64,000 nt of DNA from Streptomyces sp. CB01635 (GCF_002803065.1 NZ_NNBL01000008.1:186001-250000); one strand, 5' to 3'. Counted from the stretch's first letter, positions 9,022-18,559 are shown. Program-made: numbers and translations. The notes: generated from the sequence alone by a model not told the origin.

Positions 9022-9567
9022 TCACGACAGCACGGCCGTAGCACTGCCGGCGTGCGTGGTCACCGTCACCCGCACCGGATCGGCGGCTGACGGTGGTTCC
9101 GCGTGGAGCACACCGTTGGACAGGACGGTGATCCGTGCAGCGGGTACGCCGTCGAAGTCGACCCGAGTGCCGGGGCCGAAGCCATGGCCTGCCACCAGGA
9201 CGTCCCCGCCGTCCGTCGCCTTGTGGGCGTAGCCGACGCCGGGCAGCGTCGATGTCGTCTGACGCTGCCGGCGGCCGGTCAGCCCGGCCTGTGCGACGGT
9301 GTCGGCGGGCAGGTCGGCGGCGTCCGGCGTGCTGGGGACGGCCCGCAGCAGATGCCGCACCCGGTCCTCGGCGCCCCCCACCGAACAGGGATGCCTGGAC
9401 GAGCATGCGCTGCCGCCGCCGTCAGGGGCCGCGTGCAGTACGACGGCGGGCGGTTCACCGGCCGTGGCGGCGCCCGCGGGAAGCAGGACGCCCGCGAGGA
9501 CCGCGGCAAGGTCCGGGGGCACAACGGTCCTTGCGCGTCTCGGACTTGGCATGAGGCGGTGACGCAT
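9022..9567 (-). CDS. Secreted short beta-helix-start / IPT-domain protein
   Basis: 181 residues. A basic N-terminus and hydrophobic segment ending AATAG suggest a signal peptide. Residues 45-70 (LHAAPDGGGSACSSRHPC) look like the opening of right-handed parallel beta-helix enzymes, but the helix coils that normally run for hundreds of residues are missing. The protein instead passes to an IPT/TIG immunoglobulin-like domain (about 105-181, DVLVAGHGFGPGTRVDFDG). It therefore looks like a large secreted glycosidase shortened by internal deletion, though a stand-alone small protein is possible. Its start overlaps the GH20 stop (TGATG), implying coupled translation. The catalytic role is probably lost. 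Confidence 0.6.
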   Translation of the reverse strand: MRHRLMPSPRRARTVVPPDLAAVLAGVLLPAGAATAGEPPAVVLHAAPDGGGSACSSRHPCSVGGAEDRVRHLLRAVPSTPDAADLPADTVAQAGLTGRRQRQTTSTLPGVGYAHKATDGGDVLVAGHGFGPGTRVDFDGVPAARITVLSNGVLHAEPPSAADPVRVTVTTHAGSATAVLS

Positions 9568-12440
9568 CAGGAGGTCCTTTGCCGGTCGTCGGTGGCGAGG
9601 GCGAACACGTGGATCAGCGGAGCCTTGGCGCCGAGAGGTCCCGACGCGGCGGGCAGTGTGACGGAGACAAGGCGCTTGGCCGGGTCGGCGTCGACGTGGA
9701 CGGCGTACAACTGAGCCGGGCGGGTGCTCTGGGCACGGCCGCTGCCGTTGACCCTTCCCGCGTCGGCGGCGATCACGGCGGCCGAACCCGTCGCGGCGCC
9801 CCAGTCAGGCACGGTTACCTCGCTGGTGGCGGTGGTGCCGTCGGCGTAGGCGAGCGTGACCTTGCCGGTGATTCCCGCGGACGTCCCGTACGTTCCGGTG
9901 ACCAGGAGACCGACACGGGCCGCGTGGCCGGTAAGCGGGACGCACTGACCGTCGGCCACGGCGTTGTCCCGGTCGGTGGCATCCGGCGACGGCAGGACGA
10001 AGGCGAATCCGTCAGCCGAGACCGTACGGCCCCGCTCGACGCCCGCCGCCGCGAGGCCCTCGGCGGACAGGCTCGACTGCGCACCGTCGATGTCGCCGCG
10101 CTGCGGGTTGCCGTCCTGCGTGATGCCGATGTTGTCGTAGGCCTCGGTCAGGTCCCGCAGCGGCAGCGCTGCCAGCGCCGAGCCCCGCACCCTTCGGCTG
10201 CCCTCGCCGACGGCGAAGTCGGCCGTCGCCGCGAGCCGGTAGGGGCCCGCGTGCGCGGCCTCGTCAGGCGTGACGGTGAACCGCACGGTGCGGCGCTGAT
10301 GCGGCGGTACGGTGATGTGCCGCGCCGAAATCGCGTGCGTCAGGCCAGTGTTGTCGCGGGTGTGCCGCGCAGTCAGGCGCACCTCCACTCGGGGAAGGGC
10401 CCGGCCTGTCGTGTTCGTCACCTCGACCTCGACGACGCTGCGGTGGCCCTGCGACAGGTCGCGCGGTGCTCTCACCATGACGTGTACGTCCTGAGGGGCG
10501 GCGAGAACCTCCAGTTCGGCCAGGACCGGCTTGGCCTTCGCGGCGCCGACGAGGCGCACCCACCGGTAGGCGTGCGCGGTGTCCACGGGCAGCGTCTGCC
10601 AGTCGCGGGTAGGCGTCCACTCCACGCTCGTCAGCGTCGCGCACCCGGTGTCCGGTCCGGCGGAGCAGCCCTCGATCCTGGCTCCGACCAGTGAGGAGAG
10701 GTCGGCTGTCGATGTACTGCGGGGCAGCAGCCGCACCGCGGCCGGGCGCACCGCGCCGTGTTCCCCGAGGTCGAGGCCGACGGCCGCCCCCGCGGTCTCT
10801 GCGGCGAACGCGGTGGTCGGGTCGCCGTCGGCGGCGTTCGCCACGCCCTCGGGCCCGTACGCCGTGGCGCTCACCGGCCGCGCGTCGGGGTCCGTGGGCT
10901 CGGCGACGCCTGGAGCGGTCCCGACGGTGTCGGCCATCGCCTCGTAATCGAGATAGCCCGCCCTGCGCGGACTGCCCCACGCGGTGGAGGCGAGGATCTG
11001 CAGCGGACGCCGCAGATACGTCAGCGAGTACGCCTCCGGCGCCGTGTACTGGCGGTCGCCCCACTGCGCCATCTCAAGGCCCTGCACCCGGTCCGAGGTG
11101 CTCACGGCGTACGTGCGGTAGAGCGCGTCGTCGTCCGGGATGTACTGGCCGTTGGCCGTGCCCGGCATGGCCTTGGGGACGACGTACAGGCGCGAGAACT
11201 CGTTGCTCACCACGACGTCGTAGCCCTGGTCGATGAACGTCTGCTCATCGCCCAGCCACGCCTGGATGCGGATGTCCTTGTCGACGGTGACCGAGCCCGC
11301 TCCCCCGGCCTGCGGCCACCACCCCCAGATCTGCATCTTCTTGCCGTGCCGGGCGAGCAGCGCGTTCAGGTGGTTCTCGTACGCGAGGAAGACGTCCTGG
11401 GTCCGGGAGTAGCCCTGCGCCTTCGCGTACGCGGCGAGTTCGGGGCACTTGTCCTGCGTGGCGGCGCGTGGCGTCTCGTCGCCTCCGAGGTGGATGACCG
11501 GTGAGTCGAAGAGGTCCACGATCTTCTCGGCGAGCCCGTCGAGCCAGGCCACGTTCTGCGGTTTGGTGATGTCGACGGTGAACCCGGGGTCGACCCGGGC
11601 GGTGTCGATGATCGCATTCATGGACGCGCAGTCCCAGCGCAGGCTCGGCCGGTACTTCGACATTGCGGTGGCATGCGCCGGGATGTCGAACTCCGGGAGC
11701 ACGGTGACATGAAAGCGGGCCGCGTAGTCCTGCACGGCGCGGAGATCGGCGGGGGTGTACGACTGCGCCGCCGCGAGCCCTTCGTAGCCGGGCAGGTCGA
11801 GCCGGAAGAACTCCGAGTCGGTCAGGTGCCAGTGCAGGGTGTTGAACTTCGTCCACGCCAGCTGACGGATCGTCTGCTTGATCGACTCCACCGACCAGTA
11901 CGTGCGAGCGGTGTCGATCATGAGGCCTCGGGTCCGCTGCGCGGGAGTGTCTCGGGTGGCGCCGACCGGGAGCAAAGCGTGGTCATCGGAGGTCTTCAGC
12001 ATCTGCTCGACCGACTGCTCCGCATAGAAGGCACCGGCCGGGCCGTCACCGGAGAGGCGGACCGAGTCCCGGGTCACGTCGATTCCGAACCCCTCGCCGA
12101 CGTTGTCCCGCGCGGTGACCTCGATGTCGCCCTTGCGCGCCGTGCTGCCGGCGACGACCGGCAGCCGCCGGACGCCCAGTGCGGCCAGGTCGTCGGCGAA
12201 CGTACGCGCGTCGGTGACCAGCCGGGAGCCGGGCGCACCGTCAACGACGATCCGGGACCGCCGGGTGAGCATGAACTGGCCGCTTCCGCCCGACCAGTTC
12301 TGCAGGGGCGGTACCACAGCGGGGGCGGCAGCGACCTCCGCAGGAGCTGCCGCGGAGGCATCGCCGGGGGCCGACAACGCCCCGATGACCGCGAGTGCGG
12401 CCGCAGCCGCACTTATCAACCGACTTGCCCTGCGCGGCAC
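9567..12440 (-). CDS. Secreted multidomain GH20 beta-N-acetylhexosaminidase
   Basis: 957 residues from GTG 12440, chosen for GGAGGTGG upstream and for beginning directly with the signal peptide (PRRASRLISAAAAALAVIG). An N-terminal GH20b alpha/beta domain (about 45-165) precedes the GH20 barrel (170-520) with the catalytic pair D321-E322 in HLGGDE. A discoidin-like sugar-binding domain (about 545-660), an NPCBM-associated Ig-like domain (about 675-760) and a C-terminal beta-sandwich follow. It would release GlcNAc/GalNAc from chitin fragments or glycoconjugates outside the cell. A DasR-like element lies 20-34 bases upstream of the start codon, matching GlcNAc control of such genes in Streptomyces. 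Its stop overlaps the next gene. Confidence 0.92.
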   Translation of the reverse strand: MPRRASRLISAAAAALAVIGALSAPGDASAAAPAEVAAAPAVVPPLQNWSGGSGQFMLTRRSRIVVDGAPGSRLVTDARTFADDLAALGVRRLPVVAGSTARKGDIEVTARDNVGEGFGIDVTRDSVRLSGDGPAGAFYAEQSVEQMLKTSDDHALLPVGATRDTPAQRTRGLMIDTARTYWSVESIKQTIRQLAWTKFNTLHWHLTDSEFFRLDLPGYEGLAAAQSYTPADLRAVQDYAARFHVTVLPEFDIPAHATAMSKYRPSLRWDCASMNAIIDTARVDPGFTVDITKPQNVAWLDGLAEKIVDLFDSPVIHLGGDETPRAATQDKCPELAAYAKAQGYSRTQDVFLAYENHLNALLARHGKKMQIWGWWPQAGGAGSVTVDKDIRIQAWLGDEQTFIDQGYDVVVSNEFSRLYVVPKAMPGTANGQYIPDDDALYRTYAVSTSDRVQGLEMAQWGDRQYTAPEAYSLTYLRRPLQILASTAWGSPRRAGYLDYEAMADTVGTAPGVAEPTDPDARPVSATAYGPEGVANAADGDPTTAFAAETAGAAVGLDLGEHGAVRPAAVRLLPRSTSTADLSSLVGARIEGCSAGPDTGCATLTSVEWTPTRDWQTLPVDTAHAYRWVRLVGAAKAKPVLAELEVLAAPQDVHVMVRAPRDLSQGHRSVVEVEVTNTTGRALPRVEVRLTARHTRDNTGLTHAISARHITVPPHQRRTVRFTVTPDEAAHAGPYRLAATADFAVGEGSRRVRGSALAALPLRDLTEAYDNIGITQDGNPQRGDIDGAQSSLSAEGLAAAGVERGRTVSADGFAFVLPSPDATDRDNAVADGQCVPLTGHAARVGLLVTGTYGTSAGITGKVTLAYADGTTATSEVTVPDWGAATGSAAVIAADAGRVNGSGRAQSTRPAQLYAVHVDADPAKRLVSVTLPAASGPLGAKAPLIHVFALATDDRQRTS

Positions 12441-12458
12441 TTGGCCACCTCCGAGGCT

Positions 12459-12474
12459 TGTGGTGTAGACCACG
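12459..12474. promoter_or_regulatory. DasR-responsive element (dre)-like site
   Basis: TGTGGTGTAGACCACG matches 12 of 16 positions of the published dre consensus, including TGGT and TAGACCAC. Known dre sites control chitin/GlcNAc genes in Streptomyces, and the gene downstream is a GH20 hexosaminidase. Confidence 0.6.
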
Positions 12475-12956
12475 TGAACTGGAGGGGAGGTTACTGAGTC
12501 AGCCCGGGCAGCGCCAGAGCGAAGGCAGAGAATCCTCCTCAATACCTCCGATCAATCGGACAGACCGGGCAGCGAAGGGCTGAACGGGTCTCCCATCATC
12601 GAGAACCTGGTCGACCCACAGGACAACTGGGCCATCAGGACGTCCCGGTCCACAAAACGCGTTCCGGTTCGTGGACCGGTCCAACGTGACCAATGGGCAA
12701 CCGCAGACCCCAGAAGCCGTGCCGTTACGCAAAGCGGAACGCCCTGCTGGGTTGGATCACGGTCGGCGGCTCCGCCTCCCGTGCCACCTCCTGGGGCTCT
12801 CCCACCGCAGCGAGACTCGCGCCGTCGCCGACCCGGCACGCCTCGATCCGTGCCCGCGCGCTCGTCATCCGCTCCCTACGCAGCCTGCCTCCGCGGCACA
12901 GGCCCATGGCGATGAGCCCGTTCCCCGTGGTGATGGGCCGATTCAGGGAAGGCGCG
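12475..12956. other. Intergenic stretch without recognised gene
   Basis: 482 bases between the GH20 promoter and the stress-protein stop. Small inverted repeats are present (CCGAT/ATCGG at about 12548-12559). Open frames here have no family-like peptides and run antisense into the neighbour. Confidence 0.4.
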
Positions 12957-13835
12957 TCACTCCTTGCCGCGGACGACGGTGACAGGGCAGTGAGCCTGTT
13001 GCAGCAGTGCCTGGCTGACCGATCCCAGGAGCAACCCGGTGAAGCCGCCCCGCCCCCTGGCCCCGACGACCACGAGCTGGGCGGTCCTGCTCGCCTCGAT
13101 CAATGCCTCGTGGGTCACGCCGAGCACCAGTTCGTGCTTGACCGGGACCTGCGGATACTTCTCCTGACGACCCGCGAGTGCCTGGGCCAGCAGACGTTCC
13201 TCGTTCTCGGCGACCGCGCCCGCCTGGGGCACGTCCGCCAACTGCGGCGGAGCCAGCGGCAGGGGCACATTGTCCGGCGTCCATGCGTGCAGGGCGACGA
13301 TTTCAGCACCCCTCAGCGCGGCCTCGGCGAACGCGAAATCGACCGCTTCCTCGCCGGCTCTCGAGCCGTCGACGCCCAGCACGATCGGCCCGGCGGCGTC
13401 CGGTTCCCCGCGCACCACCATCACCGGACAGTCGCCGTGGGCAGTCAGGTAAACCGCCGTCGATCCCAGCAGCATCCCGACGAACCCTCCCCTGCCCCGG
13501 GATCCGACGACCACCAGATCCGCATCCCGCGACTGAACCTCCAGCACGGTCAGCGCCTCGCCGGCCACCACGTCATGGGTGATCTCCACCCGAGGTGCCA
13601 CGCTGGCGGCACGATGCAGCGCCTCGGTCAGCGCGCTCTCGACCTCGTCCGGCAGCACTCCCTCGGGTGGGCCGAAGGGCGCCGCGGCAGTCGACGCGGT
13701 CCCGGGCGTGATCACCGGCCAGAGGGCATACACGACTCGAAGCTCAGCACGCCGCCATTGCGCTTCTCGAGCCGCCGCCTCCGCCGCTGCGAGGCTGGAC
13801 CGCGAACCATCCACCCCCACGACGACCAGGCCCAT
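12957..13835 (-). CDS. Tandem-domain universal stress protein (UspA family)
   Basis: 292 residues, two UspA domains of about 140 residues each. Both carry the ATP-binding signature: VVGSRGRGGFVGMLLGST in the first and VVGARGRGGFTGLLLGSV in the second, with GVDGS strands opening each half. ATG 13835 has GGGAGG seven bases upstream; the frame extends further upstream but without domain sequence. Such proteins bind ATP and act as cytosolic stress modulators, often in hypoxia/dormancy regulons of actinobacteria. It is divergent from a DUF7144 membrane protein gene; the exact role is unknown. Confidence 0.92.
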   Translation of the reverse strand: MGLVVVGVDGSRSSLAAAEAAAREAQWRRAELRVVYALWPVITPGTASTAAAPFGPPEGVLPDEVESALTEALHRAASVAPRVEITHDVVAGEALTVLEVQSRDADLVVVGSRGRGGFVGMLLGSTAVYLTAHGDCPVMVVRGEPDAAGPIVLGVDGSRAGEEAVDFAFAEAALRGAEIVALHAWTPDNVPLPLAPPQLADVPQAGAVAENEERLLAQALAGRQEKYPQVPVKHELVLGVTHEALIEASRTAQLVVVGARGRGGFTGLLLGSVSQALLQQAHCPVTVVRGKE

Positions 13836-14198
13836 GGCGCCTCCCACGATTGACTCGGCCCCTGCTCCCAGCCTGACCCCACCGACGCGTGCCTGCCACA
13901 GGACTGGGCGGCAGCGCGTGGCGCATCGCCCAAACTGTTGAATGCGCGACGGCGTCCGCATCGCCCGTCACGGTCCACCACACATTCGCCGAGGTCGAAG
14001 AGCCCGAACCGGCTTCGCCTGCCTTCGCCGCCTTCGGCTCCCGCCCGAGGCCGAGCACCGGGCGGTAGGAGCCCGAGGTCCGCGCATGGCGGACTGCAGT
14101 CGCGACGCCGCAGGACTGAGGTGAAGATGGCACAGGAGCGCGGCTGGCCTCGCACAGGCGGTGTCCTCAGTCGCCGCGCCGGACAGGAAGGCCACGGC
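13836..14198. promoter_or_regulatory. Divergent promoter region, USP / DUF7144
   Basis: 363 bases between two divergent starts. It contains an inverted repeat GCGCAT (13921-13926) / ATGCGC (13942-13947) with a comparatively AT-rich loop. This may be a regulator site, but no consensus was recognised. Confidence 0.4.
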
Positions 14199-14630
14199 AT
14201 GGCAGCAATGCCCAACAAGGTGCCGCGAGGGCCGGAGAGCCCCGACAGCAACGAAATGATCACCGGAGCGACCCTGTTCGCCGTGGTGGCCCTGTTGGTG
14301 AGCGGGCCGCTGAGCATTCTGCTGGGCGCATCCGGCATCGCAGGCGACACCGTGTTCGCGTCGTCTCGGTACGCCTACCGGTTTGATCTGACCGCGTGGG
14401 GCTGGATTCATCTTGTGATCGGCGTGGCCCTCGTCGTCGCCGGCCTAGGGGTTGCGGCCGGCAGGACCTGGGGGCGCGGGGCAGGCATCGCCGTGGCGGC
14501 GATCAGCCTGATCACCCAATTCATGTTCATTCCGTACTACCCCGCTTGGTCCATCACCGTCATGGCCCTCGATCTCCTCATCGTGTGGTCGCTGACCAGG
14601 TTCTCTCACACGCCCAGCGCCGGTCGGTGA
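14199..14630 (+). CDS. DUF7144-family membrane protein
   Basis: 143 residues from ATG 14199 (GGAAGG 8-13 bases upstream); an upstream in-frame ATG at 14127 is an alternative. Four transmembrane segments are visible. The family signature is clear: a first helix after an ITGATLFAVVALLVSG segment, the motif TAWGWIHLVIG, and a last pair around FIPYYPAWSI. Function is unknown in this actinobacterial family. It sits divergently beside a universal stress protein, a recurrent pairing that suggests a role in stress or redox physiology (inference). Confidence 0.8.
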   Translation: MAAMPNKVPRGPESPDSNEMITGATLFAVVALLVSGPLSILLGASGIAGDTVFASSRYAYRFDLTAWGWIHLVIGVALVVAGLGVAAGRTWGRGAGIAVAAISLITQFMFIPYYPAWSITVMALDLLIVWSLTRFSHTPSAGR

Positions 14631-14835
14631 ACCCAGGCGGAGGCATACCGGGAGGGCCCGGGGCGAGTGATGGTGTGTCGGCGCTGTCCGGGCCATCCGG
14701 CACGTGACCGATCGGGCACGATGGCGGTAAGAGGGCATAGCCGCCGCTCGGTCCAGCGGCAGCTCGGGGTGACCTGCACGACACCGGAGGAACTGTTCAC
14801 CGGTCAGTAGCAGAACCGGCCCCCCGGCACCCTGT

Positions 14836-15210
14836 CTACGCCCCCAACAACCCGTCCGGAATCTCCGTCTGCCGTGCCGCCGACATGCCCGGGTACGCCA
14901 CGGCCGCCGTCTGGAATCCGACGAGCGTGGTCTGCAGCAGGTCAACGACGAGCACGTCCGGTCTACCGGTGGTGATCTCGCCGGCCACCCGGGCCTGGCG
15001 GAGATGCATGCGTATCCGTTCCCTCCACTGTCCGACCGCCGTCCGGTACGTGGCCGCCATCCGCGCGTCGTACTGCGCGCGATTCGGCGAAGGCGATGAC
15101 CACACAGCCCCCCGAAGTCGCATGTCGTCCAACGGCACAACTTCCAGGCAGAGTTGGCGCAGCGCGGACAGTCCACCCCGGTCGCCGATGGACGCGGCGG
15201 CCCGGGCGTA
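14836..15210 (-). pseudogene. TetR-family regulator, C-terminal fragment lacking the HTH
   Basis: About 124 codons (SIGDRGGLSALRQLCLE... to GLLGA) match the ligand-binding half of TetR regulators. Upstream of about 15210 the same frame loses similarity and no N-terminal HTH is found, so the gene is 5'-truncated and cannot bind DNA in the usual way. An internal GTG could start a 100-residue peptide. Confidence 0.6.
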
Positions 15211-15628
15211 GCGGGGCGAGGCGCGGACTCCGGAGCAGGACCGAGCCCGCCCGGACGGCGATCCAGCAGAGGAAGGCGGCGCCCACCGTGGCGCCGCTGC
15301 TGCTCGCGATCGGCGGTGGTGGTGGGGACAGCTTCACGGCCTTGTTCGTCGCGGGCTCCCTTGCCGTGCTGATCGGCCCCGTCAGCCTTGCGTCCGCGGG
15401 CGTGCGCTGACGGCACGGCCCGCCTGTGGCGGGCGCCCCGTCCACCGCCCACGCCGCCCCTGCCGCTGCCGAACCCGGTACCGGCGGGGGCGGCGCTTCG
15501 GGTGTGACCGGCATCACCCTGTACTCCGCGATGTCCGCAGGTCATCATATGACCCGATCGCTGCTTGCGACTGGAGCAGCACAACGACACACGTACGAGT
15601 CGACGGGTCAACGATGACGAGGGCGGAC
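15211..15628. other. Leader of the acid-sugar operon plus decayed sequence
   Basis: 418 bases. The left half encodes a short hydrophobic peptide on the plus strand (about 15295-15410), possibly a transporter remnant. The right half holds the palindromic operator at 15540-15554 and the ltnD ribosome site. Confidence 0.4.
15540..15554. promoter_or_regulatory. Palindromic operator upstream of the threonate/erythronate operon
   Basis: GGTCAT-CAT-ATGACC, a 15-base palindrome with perfect 6-base arms, 75-90 bases upstream of ltnD. FCD/GntR regulators commonly bind short sites of this form, and the operon ends with such a regulator. Confidence 0.6.
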
Positions 15629-16579
15629 ATGAACGACCAGCAGCGGCCGGTGCGGCCGCGCGTGGGCGTGGTGGGGCTCGGGGCCATGGGCCTGGGCATG
15701 GCCAGCAGCCTGCGGACCGCCGGATACCACGTGGGGGTCCACGACCTGCGGCCGGAGGTGGCCGCCGGGTTCGCCCGGGACGGCGGGACAGCGTTCGCCT
15801 CACCCGCCGAGCTGGCGGCCGAGGTGGACGTCCTGATCGGCGTCGTGGTCAACGCGGCGCAGGTCGAGTCGGTCCTCTTCGGCGACGGAGCGGCGGCCGA
15901 GCGGCTGCGCCCCGGATCCGTCTACGTGATGTGCTCCACGGTCGACCCGGACTGGTCGGCCGAACTGGAGCGCCGCCTGGGCGAGTTGGGCGTGCTCTAC
16001 CTGGACGCGCCCATCTCCGGCGGGGCAGTCCGCGCGGCCGCCGGTGAGCTGACGATGATGACGTCGGGTTCCGTCGCTGCGTACGCCGTCGCCGACCCGG
16101 CACTCGAGGCCATGAGCGCCACCGTGTACCGTCTGGGCGACCACGCCGGTCTTGGCTCGAAGGTCAAGATCGTGAATCAGCTGCTCGCGGGCGTACACAT
16201 CGCCGCGGCGGCCGAGGCGATGGCTCTGGGGATCAAGGCCGGGGTTCCGGCCGAGGCGCTCTACGAGGTCATCACGCACAGCGCCGGCAACTCATGGATG
16301 TTCGAAAACCGTATGGCACATGTGCTGGCGGGCGACTACACGCCGCTGTCCGCCGTCGACATCTTCGTCAAGGACCTGGGGCTCGTACTGGATGCGGCCC
16401 GACCGCAGAAGTTCCCGCTGCCCCTGTCCGCCACCGCCCACCAGATGTTCCTGCAGGCGTCCGCCTCAGGGCTCGGCGGTGAGGACGACAGCGCGGTCAT
16501 CAAGATCTTCCCCGGCATCGACCTGCCGCAGCCCGCGAACCAGCCCCAGCCGACCGACCAGCCCAAGAAGGAGGACTGA
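15629..16579 (+). CDS. ltnD: L-threonate dehydrogenase (3-hydroxyisobutyrate dehydrogenase family)
   Basis: NAD-dependent beta-hydroxyacid dehydrogenase of 316 residues. ATG 15629 was preferred (GAGGGCGG upstream); ATG 15614 is an alternative. It has a Rossmann glycine motif near the N-terminus (VGVVGLGAMGLGMA), the substrate loop DAPISGG, and the catalytic Lys segment KIVNQLLAG. The C-terminus is an unusual Q/P-rich tail (PQPANQPQPTDQPKKED). Adjacent kinase, decarboxylase and isomerase genes identify it as LtnD, oxidising L-threonate to 2-oxo-tetronate. It is first gene of the operon, two bases before otnK. Confidence 0.85.
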   Translation: MNDQQRPVRPRVGVVGLGAMGLGMASSLRTAGYHVGVHDLRPEVAAGFARDGGTAFASPAELAAEVDVLIGVVVNAAQVESVLFGDGAAAERLRPGSVYVMCSTVDPDWSAELERRLGELGVLYLDAPISGGAVRAAAGELTMMTSGSVAAYAVADPALEAMSATVYRLGDHAGLGSKVKIVNQLLAGVHIAAAAEAMALGIKAGVPAEALYEVITHSAGNSWMFENRMAHVLAGDYTPLSAVDIFVKDLGLVLDAARPQKFPLPLSATAHQMFLQASASGLGGEDDSAVIKIFPGIDLPQPANQPQPTDQPKKED

Positions 16580-16580
16580 C

Positions 16581-17873
16581 GTGAGCGTCCGCCTCGGGTG
16601 CATCGCCGACGACTTCACCGGCGCCACCGACCTGGCCAACAACCTGGTGCGCGCGGGCATGCGCGTGCTCCAGCTGATCGACGTACCGGCCGAAGGCACT
16701 GACCCCACGACTGACCCCACGGTCGACGCGGACGCGGTGGTCATCGCCCTCAAGTCGCGTACGGTCCCGGCGGCCGAGGCCGTCGAGGCGTCCCTTCGCG
16801 CCCTGGAGTGGCTGCGCGCCGCGGGCGCCGAGCAGATCTACTTCAAGTACTGCTCCACCTTCGACTCGACGCCGGCCGGCAACATCGGCCAGGTCACCGA
16901 GGCCCTGATGGACGCCCTCGGCACCGACTTCACCGTCGCGACGCCCGCGTTCCCCGACAACGGGCGCACCGTCTTCAAGGGCCACCTCTTCGTCGGCGAC
17001 GTCCTGCTCGGCGAGTCCGGCATGCGCCACCACCCGCTCACGCCGATGACCGACTCCAACCTGGTGTCCGTGCTCGACGCGCAGACGACGCGGCCGGTCG
17101 GCCTCATCGACCACAAGGTGGTGGCGGAAGGCTCTGACGCGGTCCGGGCCCGGATCACGCGACTGCGGGCGGACGGGGTCGGCGCCGCGATCGTCGACGC
17201 CGTGTCCAATGACGATCTCCTACGGCTCGGTACGGCGGTCAAGGAGCTGCCGCTGGTGACCGCAGGTTCAGGCTTGGCGATCGGGCTGCCCGCGAACTGG
17301 GGGTTCGAACCGTCCCCGGCCGCAGCCCAGCTGCCGCCTGCCTCCGGTCGGCAAGCCGTCGTCGCCGGTTCGGTGTCCGCCGCCACGAACGGCCAGGTAC
17401 GGGAGTTCCTCAGCACCGGCCGCCCCGCGTTCAGCGTCGACCCCCTTCGGATCGCCGCCGGCGAGGACGTCGCCGCCGAGGCGCTCGCCTTCGCCGACAA
17501 GTACCTCGCCGACGGGCCCGTGCTCGTCTACTCGACCGAGTCGCCGGACGCGGTCCGCTCCGTCCAGGGTCAGCTCGGCGCCGCCGAGGCGGGTGAGCTG
17601 GTCGAGCAAACGCTCTCCCGCGTCGCCCAAGGACTCATCCAGCGTGACGTACGGCAACTCGTGGTCGCCGGCGGCGAGACCTCCGGCGCCGTCGTGCAGG
17701 CGCTCGGCCTCACGAGCCTGCGCATCGGCGGGCAGATCGACCCGGGGGTGCCGTGGTGCGCGGCGCCGCTGCCCGGCGGCGACACCCTCCACATCACACT
17801 CAAGTCGGGCAACTTCGGCGGCCCGGACTTCTTCACCGCAGCCTTCGCCCTCCTGAACGAGGAGTCCAAGTGA
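16581..17873 (+). CDS. otnK: 3-oxo-tetronate kinase
   Basis: 430-residue four-carbon acid-sugar kinase (DUF1537 fold). GTG 16581 follows AAGGAGGA. The N-terminal substrate domain begins LGCIADDFTGATDLANN, and the C-terminal nucleotide domain carries VVAGGETSGAVVQAL. It phosphorylates 3-oxo-tetronate to the 4-phosphate, the committed step of the pathway. The stop overlaps the decarboxylase start (GTGA), so the two are co-translated. Assignment rests on family plus context; the set otnK-otnC-otnI with LtnD/DenD is the published combination for these acids. Confidence 0.9.
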   Translation: MSVRLGCIADDFTGATDLANNLVRAGMRVLQLIDVPAEGTDPTTDPTVDADAVVIALKSRTVPAAEAVEASLRALEWLRAAGAEQIYFKYCSTFDSTPAGNIGQVTEALMDALGTDFTVATPAFPDNGRTVFKGHLFVGDVLLGESGMRHHPLTPMTDSNLVSVLDAQTTRPVGLIDHKVVAEGSDAVRARITRLRADGVGAAIVDAVSNDDLLRLGTAVKELPLVTAGSGLAIGLPANWGFEPSPAAAQLPPASGRQAVVAGSVSAATNGQVREFLSTGRPAFSVDPLRIAAGEDVAAEALAFADKYLADGPVLVYSTESPDAVRSVQGQLGAAEAGELVEQTLSRVAQGLIQRDVRQLVVAGGETSGAVVQALGLTSLRIGGQIDPGVPWCAAPLPGGDTLHITLKSGNFGGPDFFTAAFALLNEESK

Positions 17874-18559
17874 CTCAGGGCCTCAAGACACAGGACCTCA
17901 AGACGGCTGCCGCCCGCGCCGAGATCGTCCGCGTCGGCACCAGCCTGTTCAGCCGCGGCTACGTCCACGCCAGCGCCGGCAACATCAGCGCGAAGCTCGA
18001 CGACGGCCACGGCCACCTGATCACGCCCACCGATGCGGCCCTCGGCTTCCTCGACGCCGACCGGCTCGCACAGGTCGACGCTGCCGGCGAGCAGATCGCG
18101 GGCGACCGCGCCAGCAAGACGCTCACACTGCACCGGCGCATCTACGCGGCCGACCCCACGGCCCGGTTCGTCATCCACACCCACTCCACGCACCTGGTCG
18201 CGCTGACGCTGGCCGGCGTGTGGCAGCAGGACGACGTGCTCCCGCCCCTCACCCCGTACTACGTGATGAAGGTGGGCCACGTTCCGCTGGTCCCGTACCA
18301 CCGTCCCGGCGACCCGCGCGTCGCCGACCTGGTCTCGGAGCGCATCAACTCCCGTGCGGCGAACGGCACTCCGATCCGGGCCGTGCTCCTCGACCGGCTC
18401 GGCCCCGTCGTCTGGGGCCCGGACGCCGCGTCCGCGCTGGCCGTACTGGAGGAGCTGGAGGAGACCGCACGCCTCTGGCTGACGACCGACCGCAGGCCGG
18501 AGCCGCTCCCCGACGACGCCATCGCCGAACTGAGGACCGCCTTCGGCGCCTCCTGGTAA
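17870..18559 (+). CDS. otnC: 3-oxo-tetronate 4-phosphate decarboxylase (class II aldolase fold)
   Basis: 229 residues with a class II aldolase/adducin fold. The metal ligands H103 and H105 lie in VIHTHSTH, and the N-terminal phosphate loop reads HASAGNIS. Instead of retro-aldol cleavage, OtnC decarboxylates 3-oxo-tetronate 4-phosphate to dihydroxyacetone phosphate, linking the pathway to glycolysis. The stretch SKTLTLH has Thr where many class II aldolases have Glu, which may reflect the different chemistry. It starts inside the kinase stop codon. The next gene, a transporter, follows after 60 bases. Confidence 0.88.
   Translation: MTQGLKTQDLKTAAARAEIVRVGTSLFSRGYVHASAGNISAKLDDGHGHLITPTDAALGFLDADRLAQVDAAGEQIAGDRASKTLTLHRRIYAADPTARFVIHTHSTHLVALTLAGVWQQDDVLPPLTPYYVMKVGHVPLVPYHRPGDPRVADLVSERINSRAANGTPIRAVLLDRLGPVVWGPDAASALAVLEELEETARLWLTTDRRPEPLPDDAIAELRTAFGASW

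Noticed and set aside
15295..15410. Transporter fragment on the plus strand
   Set aside because: About 40 hydrophobic residues only; composition alone does not support a gene.
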